Positions 24,476 through 34,274 of a stretch of DNA of 64,000 nt are shown here, one piece after another. Origin of the DNA: Monodelphis domestica (taxonomy: Eukaryota > Chordata > Mammalia > Didelphimorphia > Didelphidae); NCBI RefSeq assembly GCF_027887165.1, contig NC_077235.1:49097395-49161394 (forward strand), given 5' to 3'. Numbering within the stretch: the first letter of the stretch is position 1; the number at the start of each line of letters is the position of its first letter. The position numbers and the translations under genes are program-made. The notes under the pieces are model-generated. The model saw only the letters and a program-made list of their open reading frames with translations. It was not told the origin of the DNA and ran no database searches.

Positions 24476-26206
24476 TTCTCCCCTCCTCCTTTCTGATTAA
24501 ATAAAACCATTAAGTCTATGACCAGACTCTCAATTTTAATCATAACATTAGGAAGGTGGGCCCCCTCTGTACAATGGCTTCTCCCAGATGACTATGGGAA
24601 CTAATCTAAAACCAATTTGTATAGTTTCATCATTTCCAGGGTGAAAAAGCAGTCAGGGGTAGAATTGGGTCAATCTAATTTAGGAGGATCATTTGGAGGG
24701 AAGGATGCTATAGAGAAGAGAGCATGTTTTTCTTGGGTTCTTTTTTCAATTGGTTTTTTCCATTCTGGAAGTTAGCAGTTAGGTAAAGGGGCAACAAGAT
24801 TGGACTCATTTCTAGTTCTAGAAGGCCAATGGGGCAGAGGAAAGAAATTCAGTCAGGAATGTTTAGACTGAGCTTTCATGTAGTGGAGGTTCTAGTAGGA
24901 CCTCATCAATGGGAAGTGTTACCTGCAGTAGCTGAGACTAGGATGAAAAGGCAGCTGATGTAGAGTTAGCTAAATTAGGAGATTTAGCAGCAGAGCCTTG
25001 AAGGAAGTGAGCTGGAGAGAAGGGAATATGTCTGGTCTGGATACTTCCTCAATTGGATTTCCTAGGCTGGAGTTTAGCACTGAGAGAAGGGGGACACAAG
25101 TGTGGATGTATCTTCAAAGTGAAAGGCAGATGGATTGTAGGGGGAAAGAGAAAAGGTGGCAACAGAGCTGGAAATGAATTGAGGTGGAGATAGGTGAGTG
25201 TGTTTGGGGGGGCTGATTACTCCATGGCAATTTTTCAGTCAGGAATTCAGTGATGTAAAGTGGGACAACAAGGCTGGAGGCATCCTTAATGTGAGAAGTC
25301 ACTGGGAGGTAGAGTTAGGTAAATCAAGTTCAAGCAGAGGCTGGCGAGAATTGAGCTGGAGAGAAGGAGACATATTGGTTTGGGGTGCTTTGCCAATTGG
25401 ACCTTCTGCTCAGGAGCTCAGCAGTAGGAGAAATAGGTCACAAAGATGGGAGCATCTCCAGTTTAAGAATACAGCTACATTTCATGAGTTACAGTCTGGT
25501 GAGTCAGAATCATAGTTATTCCATTATGTGCCAGTTTCCTGATATTTACTCTAAATGCCAGCAGGAGAAAGAGAGACAGCATTCCATCACATGCTGGTCA
25601 GCTGGGTTGGCCTGGTCCTGCTTAGAGGGGATTCTTCCTGTCTTCAGGGGATCAGAGAGATAGAATTTCATATAGTGCTGATCCTCTGGCCTGACCTTTT
25701 TCTGTTTGCATTGGAAGTGAGACAGAGGAAAAGAGAAAGAGAAAGGAGGACAGGGAGAACAATTTAGAGCAAGGAAGAGAGAGAGACCTGCATGAACATA
25801 TGCACAAATCATGCCATGCCATTGTATGCCTTTTTTCTCCCAAGTTACCTTCCCATTTTCTAGGGACTCTTCCTGTATTCAGGGGACAGAGAGATATTAT
25901 TTCTGCATGCTTCTGCTTCCTGTCTCCTGACTTGTCTTGCCTGCAGAGAGAGGAGAGAAATGCCTATTCCATAAGCTCTCCCAACTAGTCACCTCATTTG
26001 AGCTGCCTAGCACCCTGAAGGGGACTCGACCTGAACTCATTTCTCAATGATGAACAAACTCCTATCCAGTTATATTTAGCTTTAGTGTTTCCCCAAATGG
26101 TGGTTGTGGGTGGGAATTCAGCAATGTGAGGGAGAATGTAAGTACCCAGTTGAGGGCCTGGTTTTGATATCCGGAAAATCAGGAGCAGAGTCTGAAGGGG
26201 AATGAA

Positions 26207-26257
26207 GGTTGACCTCCCTGGGCCTCCCCGAAAATGAGGCCCCAGCTGGAATTTACC
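26207..26257 (+). other. Strong hairpin within the 24.6-27.4 kb array
   Basis: CTGGGCCTC (26218-26226) pairs with GAGGCCCCAG (26236-26245) with one bulged C around a 9-nt loop. Weaker outer pairing of GGT with ACC extends it. The corresponding place in the next unit also folds (26440-26478). Confidence 0.5.
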
Positions 26258-26439
26258 AATGCTAAAAGAGGGCCTGCCTGGTGGAGAGTTGCTCCAAGAT
26301 GAGAAAGCACCAGGAATAGTTGGATATTCTATGGCCAGGAGGCCGAGAATGCCGAGAGAAGTTCCAGGAGCTAAGAGAAAGTGAGTCATGGTTTTGAAGT
26401 CCAGAAATTTTGGAGAAGTGAGAGGGGAATGAAAACCGG

Positions 26440-26478
26440 CCTTCCTGGACCCCTCCACAAAATGGCTGTCCCAGGAGG
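26440..26478 (+). other. Strong hairpin within the 24.6-27.4 kb array
   Basis: CCTTCCTGGAC (26440-26450) pairs with GTCCCAGGAGG (26468-26478) with one bulge and one G-T pair around a 17-nt loop that carries the array anchor CCTCCACAAAATGG. Confidence 0.5.
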
Positions 26479-27455
26479 AATTCATCAATAGGAGAAAGGA
26501 GCTGGCCTAACAAAGGGCCATTCATGAGTAAAAAGTTTGCAGATAGTTGAATATTCTAAGGTGAGAAGGCTGCAAGGTGATTGGATGGTCCAAGGTGAGG
26601 AGGCCCAAGATGCTAAAAAAGTTGTAGTATGAGATAGCAGTTGGAGACCAAAAGAATGCAGGCATCTCCAGAGTGAGAATGTAATTAAGTGAGAGGTGGA
26701 AAAATCTAGAGAGTCAGAAACAAAGACTACAGAGAAATTAGCAATGTTAACCTGATCCTTTTCAAATGGGCATTTCTCTTAGAAACTCATCAAAAGCTGA
26801 AAGAACCTTTCTAGACAAAGACATCATCATGGTGAAAAGGTGGGTTGGACAGAAGTAGAAAATTTTGCAGTCAAGGGAGTTAAGTATGGTTGGCTTCAGT
26901 GCCTCCCCAAATGGAATTTGTGGGTACAAACTTGCAAATGAGAGGGGAAGGCCAGTTGTTGGCTTGTAGAAAGATCTGATGAGTCAAGACCAAACTTGAC
27001 AGGAATGCTCATAGTTGGTCTAAACACATGGAGCTTCTAAAGAGGAACTGGCTAATGGGAAGATGAAACTGTAAGGGCATGAGTATCTGTAGTGTGAGGA
27101 TACTGTTGCCGTCAGAGGTGGAGGTGGGGGGAGATGTAGAAGATCTGAAGAGCCAGCAGTGGATCAGAGAGTGTTTATAGTTGATATGGATATACCCTCA
27201 AATATAGGTTGGGTCAGAATTTCTCCAGTAGGAAGTGTGTGATGGAGGGCAGAGTTGTAAAAGTTTCCATAGTGACAAATAAAGCCAGGAAGAAAGGAAG
27301 CATAGATGTCCTGGATGCTTCTTCAAACCAAGAATGAACTTGAAAATGTGTAATGGGACCACAGGGATAGAAACCTCTCTAGACTGAGTAGGCAGCTGGG
27401 AAAAATCCAGAGACAACAGTGGAAACAGGAGTGATGTAATCATGTTTGATCTAGA

Positions 27456-27545
27456 TCAGTGACAGCAAACCTATGGCATGTGTGCCAAAGATGGTACTCA
27501 GAATGCTCTTTGTAGCCACATGTGCTGTCACCCACCAGAAAGCTT
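27456..27545 (+). mobile_element. Short hAT-type terminal fragment
   Basis: CAGTGACAGCAAACCTATGG then CATGTGTGCCAAAGATGG follows the terminal pattern of non-autonomous hAT elements. Only one end is recognised. Confidence 0.55.
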
Positions 27546-28889
27546 GGTTTTCTACCTTTGACAACTGTCATTTCCGATAGTATTATCATTTTATTCTTAT
27601 ATATCTATCAATTCTTCATATAAGTTTTGAATAGGAGACCTTCATCAGAGAAACTTACCTCAAATATTTTTCCAGTTAATCATTTGCTTTTTAATTTAAA
27701 CCATATTGATCTTCTGTGCACAAAATTTTAATTATATATAATCAAAATTATGCATTTTATCTTCAGTGATCCTGTTTTATGACCATGATCTCCTTGATCG
27801 AGCAGAACTGGGAAAACCGTTTATTCACTAGCAACAATATTGTAAAATTAACCAACTTTGATAAACTTGGGAACTAAGATAGATGCAATGACTAACCACA
27901 GTTCCAAGAACTCATGATGAAATACGCTCGTCTTCCTCTACATAGAAAGCCGATGGGCTTAAGAGTGCAGATTGAAGCATCTTTCCTTTCTACCTTCCTC
28001 CCTCCCTTCCTTCCTTCCCTGAACATGGCTAATGTGGGAAATATTTTGCTTGATTATACTTATTTCTAATAAGTTCTATTTTTCTTGCTTTCTCGGTGGA
28101 TGGGGAGGAAAGAAGAGAGAATTTGGAATGGAAAAGAAAGTAAGATTGAATTTTTGAAATGATCATGATCTCTTCCCCTCTTCATAGATTTGACAGGCTA
28201 CTTCTTCCTGGGTTCTCTAAATTGTTTATGATGTCTCCTTTTATACCTAAGTCATTTTTCCACTTGGAGCTAACCTTGATATGCCCTGCCCCCTGTTGGT
28301 CTATGTCTAATTTCTAACTATTCCTTTCCAATTTTCCTAAAAGTTTCTGTTAAATGGTGAGCCTTTGCTCCAGTAGCTGGTGTCTGTGTTTAGTGAACAC
28401 TAGATTACTAACTTCTTTGCTTCCATATGCTCTGTACCTAATCTGTTCCACTGATTAATGTCTCTGTTATAATTAGTACCAGGTAGATATGATGATTAGC
28501 GATCTTGTACTGCTATGCTCTCTTTTGCCTTACTTTTTTCATTATTTCCCTCAATATTCTTGACCTTTTATTCCTTTAGATGAATTTTAGTATTGGGGTT
28601 TTTTTCTGATTCTATAAAATAATCTTTTGGTATCTTGATTGGTATTAGCACTGAATAAGCAAGTTAATATAAGTAGTATTTTAATCTTTATTATACTGGC
28701 AAGGCCAATATCTGAGCAATTAATATTTCTCTATTTCAATGTGTCTTAATTTCTGTAAATAATATTTTGTAGTTGAACTTGTATGTTTCCCCATGTGGGT
28801 TTTGGTGGACAGATTCCCAATATTTTATAATTCTGAAGTCATTTTGAATGAAATTCCACTCTCATTCTCTTCCTCCTACTTTATATAAT
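27546..28889 (-). mobile_element. Old antisense L1 ORF2 C-terminal region, with insertion
   Basis: TTTGAATAGGAGACCTTCATCAGAG, ATTATGCATTTTATCTTCAG and, after an insertion at 27796-28160, ATAGATTTGACAGGCTACTT and CCTAAAAGTTTCTGTTAAATG track the antisense L1 ORF2 C-terminal half as at 19800-20700. Identity is low, so this is an older copy. It is continued at about 29480. Confidence 0.7.
27796..28160 (+). mobile_element. L1 3' end inserted in the antisense L1
   Basis: GAGCAGAACTGGGAAAACCG, then AGTGCAGATTGAAGCAT, then GAACATGGCTAATGTGGGAA and a G-rich GGTGGATGGGGAGG: the older marsupial L1 3' UTR, as at 47990-48340. The flanking GACCATGATCTCCTT (27781-27795) and GATCATGATCTCTT (28161-28174) look like its target-site duplication. 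Confidence 0.65.
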
Positions 28890-29480
28890 AACAAATTTCC
28901 ACATAAATTTTCTGAAGTTATCTGTTCCAAATCATCTCCCTCCCCTCTCCCAGAGCTGGCAAGCAATTCAATCTGTGTTATATATGTATCATCATGCAAA
29001 ACATATTTCGATATTGTTCATTTTTGCAAGAGAATAATTATATAAAACTAAAACCCCCAAACAAAACCCCAAATAAACTTAAGTGAAAAATTGTATGCTT
29101 TGATCCACATTCTGACTCCAACAGTTCTTTCTTTGGAGATGGATAGTATTCTTTGTCCTAAGACCCTCAGAATTGTCCTGGATCATTGTATTGCTGAGAG
29201 AGTCAAGTCTATCCCAGTTGAGCATTCCACAATATTGCTGTTACTGTGTACAATGTTCTCCTGGTTCTGCTTATTTCACTTTGCATCAGTTTATGAAAAT
29301 CTTTCTGGTTCTTTCTGAAATCATCCTATTCATCATTTCTTACAGCACAATAGTATTCCATCACCATCATATACCACAATTTGTTCAGCCATTCCCCAGT
29401 TGGTGGACATTCATTCAATTTCCAATTCTTTGCTGTCATTCAAGTAGGTCCTTCCCCCACCTTTAAAAAAACCTCTTTAG
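28890..29480 (-). mobile_element. Antisense L1 3' end nested in older L1
   Basis: AACAAATTTCCACATAAATT, the C-rich CCCTCCCCTCTCCCAGAG and AAGCAATTCAATCTGTGTTA, then the ORF2 C-terminus in reverse (CACAATAGTATTCCATCACC). It interrupts the antisense L1 whose earlier part ends near 28860 and whose later part starts near 29480. Confidence 0.7.
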
Positions 29481-30216
29481 GATAAATTTTCAATTAACTT
29501 TAGTTGATTTTTTAAGATTTGCTAAAAAATCTTATCATGTAACATCTGTCTTGGGGACAGCTAAGTGGTTCAGTGGATTGAGAACCAGGCCCAGAGACGG
29601 GAGGTCCTAGGTTCAAATTTGGCCTCATACACTTCCCAGATGTGTGACCCTGGGCAAGTTACTTAACCCCCATTGCTTAGCCTTTCCTACTCTTCTGTCT
29701 TGGAACCAATAGACAGTAGTGATTCTAAGATGGAAAGTGATAGTTTTATTTTTCTCTTTGCCCATGTTTATTCCCTCAATTTCTTCATATTTTCTTATAA
29801 CTATAATTGCATTCCTTGCACTGTGTTAAATAGTGGTAATAAGGGGCATCCTTGTTTTGCTCTAGATTTTATTATAAACTTCTCTTATATTTCTCCATTA
29901 CATGTAATATTTGCTTGTGGTTTTAAACATGTATTATGTACCATGTTAAGTAAGATTGTATTTATTCTTATTCTTTCTAGTTTTTTAAACATAAAATGGT
30001 GTTAGATTTTGTCAGAAGGCTTTTCAATATCTATTGATGTAATCAGTTTTTGTTATTTTTGTTTTTAATATAGTCTATTATGTTTACTGCGTTCCTGCAT
30101 TCCTGGTATAAATCCTACCTGATTTTAGCATATAATTTTAAAAATATGTTATGCATCCTATTTGATAATATTTCTTTTACTTTGTCATCAGTATTCATTA
30201 GGAATATTGTCTACAG
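29481..30216 (-). mobile_element. Antisense L1 ORF2 reverse transcriptase region
   Basis: AATAAGGGGCATCCTTGTTT and CATTCCTGGTATAAATCC match the antisense reverse transcriptase as at 20990-21280. A SINE lies within it at 29553-29748. No frame survives. Confidence 0.7.
29553..29748 (+). mobile_element. tRNA-derived SINE, full length
   Basis: GGGGACAGCTAAGTGGTTCA, GGAGGTCCTAGGTTCAAAT, GTGACCCTGGGCAAGTTACT and GTGATTCTAAGATGGAAAG. Confidence 0.9.
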
Positions 30217-30310
30217 CAGTGGTGTCAAGCTCAAATAAGAATTGGGAGCCTCTAGATCATTTATAAAGATTCCTATGGGCTACATACTGACTTGGAAGAC
30301 AACACATTTA
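30217..30310 (+). mobile_element. Short hAT-type fragment
   Basis: CAGTGGTGTCAAGCTCAAAT followed by TTGGGAGCCTCTAGATC and CTACATACTGACTTGGAAGA, the layout of a common hAT non-autonomous terminus. Confidence 0.6.
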
Positions 30311-30479
30311 TATGTTCCCAGCTCTGTTAAGAGGAAAATCTGAGGCACATTCTTAGATTCTAGCTCTTTTTTCCTTTTCCCCTTTTCAATATCTTCTTCA
30401 GGATAAGGAAGATTGTTGTACTTAAAATGATTCCCTCCTTGTATAGTTCTTCTCTTTAACAACCTTACTGAGTTTCAAT

Positions 30480-31294
30480 TTCTTCCCTTGAAAACTTCCT
30501 GTTTATGTGTTTTGACCACTTATTTAATGGGGAATGGATCTTATTCCTATACATTTGCATTAATACCTTGGATATTAGATGTTGATCAGAGAAATTTACA
30601 ACATACCATAATTTGTAATAACATAAAAATTTATAATAGGAGATCCAGAATTGCTATTTCCTCTCCATTCCTACTTTAAAAACTTCCAGACCACTTTTTC
30701 TTCCCAATGAATTTTGTTATTACTTTGCATAGCTCTAGAAAATAGTTTCTGGGTAGTTTTATTGATATAACACTAAGACTATAAATTACTTTAGATGGCA
30801 TCATCATTTTTTTTATTACATTGGTACAGCCCAGCCACAAACAATGAATATACTTCCAATAAAAATTGGGGGGGGGGGCAGCTGAGTGACTTAGTGGATT
30901 GAGAGCCAGGCCTAGAGATGGGAGGTCCTAGGTTCAAATCTGGCCTCAGACACTTCCCAGCTGGGTGACCCTGGACAAGTCACTTAACCCCCATTGTCTG
31001 GCCCTTACCTATTCTTCTGTCTTGGAACCAATACACAGTATTGATTCTAAGATAGAAGGGGTAAGGGGTTAAAATTTTTTTTGATGGGATTTTTCTTTCC
31101 TCTTTGGTTTTGTTATTGCTATATAGAAATTCTCCATTCTCAGTTCTGCCTCCTGGCTTTCCTAAAAATTGAGTTCATATTCCACCTTGTGTAGCAGACC
31201 TTTTCCATCCTACATCTTCTTCCCCTTTTCACTGTTGCCTTCTCTTTGAGATTATTTCCATTTAGACTGTACAAATCCTATACATTCATAGTCG
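30480..31294 (-). mobile_element. Old antisense L1 fragment with a SINE
   Basis: CTGTTTATGTGTTTTGACCA, TTAATGGGGAATGGATCTTA and GAGATCCAGAATTGCTATTT resemble the antisense L1 ORF2 C-terminal region. It is interrupted by the SINE at 30872-31078. 31085-31294 is only weakly like L1. 30311-30479 is unassigned. Confidence 0.5.
30872..31078 (+). mobile_element. tRNA-derived SINE, full length
   Basis: A G-run, then GCAGCTGAGTGACTTAGTGG, GGTTCAAATCTGGCCTCAGA, GACCCTGGACAAGTCACTTA and ATTGATTCTAAGATAGAAGG. Confidence 0.95.
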
Positions 31295-31430
31295 TTAACA
31301 TGTTGTCTTTTCTATTAGAATATGAATTTTCTTGAAGAGCCCCTATTTCTGACTCTCTTTATATTCCTCCCTCTACTTGGTACAGTGTTCGACACATAGT
31401 AAGAGTTTAACAAATCTTGTTGACTGATTG
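31295..31430 (+). mobile_element. L2-type 3' tail
   Basis: TATTAGAATATGAATTTTCT, TGGTACAGTGTTCGACACAT and AGTAAGAGTTTAACAAATCT match the L2 3' end (..GTGCCTGGCACATAGTAGGT..). Confidence 0.65.
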
Positions 31431-31599
31431 GTGCTGAAGGTCCAGTTTACTTTAGGTTTACTCAAAAAGAGCAATATAATTCTCTTGAACCCTCAGAGTA
31501 TCTTCTTCAAATGAATTCCTTTATTTTAAACCACTCTCAGGAATCCCCTTTTTCCTGCTGTTAGTTTGCTCTACATACATGAGAATAACTCTAGTAATT

Positions 31600-32100
31600 C
31601 TATTTCAGGGATTCAAGATTCCTTCATAGGATATATAGTCTCTTTTGAGACTTCTTAGGTCAAGTGAGCCCAGGTAGTAGGCCACAACATTGCCTTCATA
31701 GTATTTCTTCATATTTTTCGCCCTCAGAATCTTTTCCTTACTCTCTTGTGCCATCTTGTGGCCCTCTCTGAGAAGAACTGGCTCTCTCCTGATGTTGCTT
31801 TCCCGACATCCTTTTCAACGCTGGCTATACTGAATTTTTTCCCCCATAGCTCACACACAGACACACATATATACTCATTGGTTGTAGGGGAGGAGTTGAA
31901 ATAAAACTTGCTCCTAATGAACACTTCCAAGCTCTTCCTCTACCACTATTATTCAAGTCCTTCTTCACTGATGTTCAAGTTATTGTTATTATTATTACTA
32001 TCATTGTAGTAGTAGTATTCAATATTTATCACCCAATCCAGATTGTGGTGGATGTTACCCACCAGCCCTCAGATAATTTCCCCTCCTTTCTCAGTGAGTT
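31600..32100 (+). repeat. Second copy of the old repeat at 15640-16260
   Basis: Shares TTTCAGGGATTCAAGATTCC, TCTTTTCCTTACTCTCTTGT, the following TGCCATCTTGTGG, and ATTTATCACCCAATCCAGAT with the earlier copy. An (ATT)n-rich run lies at about 31984-32025. Confidence 0.5.
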
Positions 32101-32600
32101 TTGAGAGCGGGCCTGCGGTCTCTCGAAGCCAAGGGTTGCTTCTGACTAGGTGTGGCGACTCAGGCGAAAGATGAGTGGAAGACAGCTGAGTGTTCAGACC
32201 TGGTGCTCAGGTGTCACAAAGCTGTTCTGCCAGGCACAGGGCTCGTGTTTATTATATAGCTAAGTGGTTACATGCTTTTCTGGCGCACATTTTTCAACAT
32301 ACATGATTTCTTGCTGGTAATTGGAAGTTACACATTAACTTCTAATAGATTGTTTAACATTCTATGATCATCTTGTACACCATGTTGCTACAACAAAGGA
32401 ATACATGATAGAGATGAATGACACAGGCAGGGTAACTGGGGTCAGTTCCCCCTGAACTGTGGCATGACCAGCTAAGAGAATTATTGTTGCTTTTAATCAG
32501 CTTTCAGAATCAATCAGAATTACTTAGGAGATAGGTAACAAACATTTGTTGTTAGGTGCAGGGTTAAAGGGCAATTTAAGACAGATCAGAATTAGGAATT
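32101..32600 (-). mobile_element. Probable solo LTR of an endogenous retrovirus (fossil)
   Basis: On the minus strand the block carries a TATAATAAA poly(A)-signal-like motif near 32250, followed by a GC-richer U5-like stretch ending near 32101 in ..CCGCTCTCA. Its base composition differs sharply from both neighbours. No internal retroviral genes are present nearby, which suits a solo LTR. The right-hand limit is uncertain and family is not assigned. A different repeat class cannot be excluded. Confidence 0.4.
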
Positions 32601-33049
32601 TCCTCAATTTCCAACTTTCATTTCTGTTTCATTAAGGCATCCTAGTGATGTTGCTCTGGTTTTTGTACACAAACAGATTTGGTGAAGAGTGTCATAGCAG
32701 CTTGTGCTTACAGGAGTGATTGATGTATCTGTCAGGCTGTGCTTGCAATGGATGTGGGGAATCTGAATATAACTCTGCTGGGAGAGAAAGGAAGGGGATA
32801 GTGGGTGCATGGAATTCTTTAGGTTTTAATTCTGTGAATATGATCTTTGGGGTAGTATTCTGGGGGGATTAAAGTGGGACTTATGTATTAACCCTGAAAG
32901 CATAGTGCTCTCATCTATTTTTCCTGGGCTAAGTAAGAGCAATTCCAACAATAAGAAGATGTTAGTGAGAGAAGTCACTCCTTCAGGAGGAGGACTTCCT
33001 CATCCCCAAGCCACTTGGACCTTTTTCCTCTACCGTTTTCTATTTGGCA
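32601..33049. other. No recognised feature
   Basis: AT-rich sequence without a convincing frame; it may include the outer part of the preceding LTR. Confidence 0.4.
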
Positions 33050-33195
33050 TTTGTCTTGTACATATTTATTTATGTTCCCCTATTAATATGTAAGCTTTTG
33101 GAGGATGGGGCTATTTTAGGTTTCAGCTTTTCCCCCCTCAATGTTTAGCATAATTCCTGACACATAATTAGTGCTTAGGAAACATTGCTGATTGA
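33050..33195 (+). mobile_element. L2-type 3' tail
   Basis: ATTAATATGTAAGCTTTTGG, AGCATAATTCCTGACACATA and TTAGTGCTTAGGAAACATTG follow the L2 3' consensus. Confidence 0.65.
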
Positions 33196-33289
33196 GATCT
33201 TCTTGGCAATAGCTCCATGGCCCTCTTTCCACTCAATGGACCTAGTCCTGGATGTATGCAGTTTATGTTAGATCATTTGCAATGCTGTA

Positions 33290-33930
33290 CACTCACAGGA
33301 GCCACTTCTTGACCTGCCCATACACTTAAGGGCAATTAGTTGGCCATCTTTCTAGCCATATTCCTGACCTTTTCAATTTAGTTTAGATCCATGGTCAATG
33401 CTCCATGTACATTCTCTATCCTATCACTTTTGGGGACTAATCTGTTGCTTTCTTTTTACTCTTTGTACCATTTCTTCACTTGTCCAGTTCCAGAAATCTT
33501 GGATTTCTCTCTACTATCAACACATTCCCTGATCTGTCTAATTGAGATAGATCCCTGTTCCTTTGTCTACATATTTTATGTGTTCTCAAGACCTTTTTTT
33601 CTAATTTGGGAGTTTCCTGTGTACCTGTCTACCTACTAAACATATTCTCTGACTTTTACTAGGGATAGATACTTGACCATCTATCTACACTTTGGATGCA
33701 TTCCCTTACCATTTCACTTTGGAACAGGTCTACATGCTCTAGAGATGTTTGACTTAATCTATTCAATTCATAACTGGTTCCTTTTTGTATCTGAATACCT
33801 CTCATGGGGAAATTGCTGGTCTGTGTATTTTCTCGACACATTCCTTGACCTGTCCAATTTGGGAGAGTTCTTTTGTCTCCACTTAACAAATTTTCTTATC
33901 TATCTAGTTTCATATAAATCACTAACCATA
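33290..33930 (+). repeat. Diverged minisatellite, period about 50-60 bp
   Basis: A core like ACATTCCCTGACCTGTCCAA, then TTGGGATAGAT, recurs near 33304, 33360, 33409, 33472, 33521, 33638, 33697, 33744, 33838 and 33890. Spacing is about 47-63 bp or twice that. Overlapping open frames result from the low stop density of the repeat and are not conserved. Confidence 0.6.
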
Positions 33931-34274
33931 TCTAAGGTATGCAGCCTTTTGCTCCTGTAGATAGCCACTTATCTATTATAAGAAGGGAAGTGTTTCATCT
34001 TTTGATCTCTGTGAATAACAAAGGTTTTTGCAGTGAGTTCCTCTATCAATGTTATTTTAATTCATGTTGTTGTCATTTTATATTTTACTTTCCTGATTCA
34101 GCTTTTTTGTTCCATTATCAGTTATTTTTTATATTTTAAGTTACTAAACATTTATTTTCTTACCCAAAGTGGTTTGACTTGCCTAGGACATGTCACCTCT
34201 TGTCTTGTACTTAGGATGCCTTGCCACTCTTGATCAAAAGGTTCTCATACAAATGCACATATGTTTCTTTGCTT
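33931..34274. other. No recognised feature
   Basis: T-rich sequence leading into an antisense L1 3' end. Confidence 0.4.

Larger units (their letters stand above)
24640..27440 (+). repeat. Diverged tandem array, period about 140-180 bp
   Basis: A recurring module reads approximately: TTCCTCAAATGGAATTTCTG, then GGAATTCAGCAATG, then GGCATCTCCAGAGTGAGAA, then GTAAATCTAGAGAGTCAG. Recognisable anchors are near 24747, 24890, 25047, 25228, 25393, 26085, 26222, 26447, 26760, 26907, 27190 and 27322. Most are spaced 130-180 bp or about twice that. The section 25515-25990 carries a different local pair (GGGATTCTTCCTGTCTTCAG and GGGACTCTTCCTGTATTCAG). Open frames here are short and unconserved. I recognise no named satellite. 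The units are far from identical, so the array is old. Confidence 0.6.

Noticed and set aside
25994-26525. 164-residue minus-strand frame in the second array
   Set aside because: Low stop density in a repeated purine-rich unit explains it. Adjacent units do not keep the frame.
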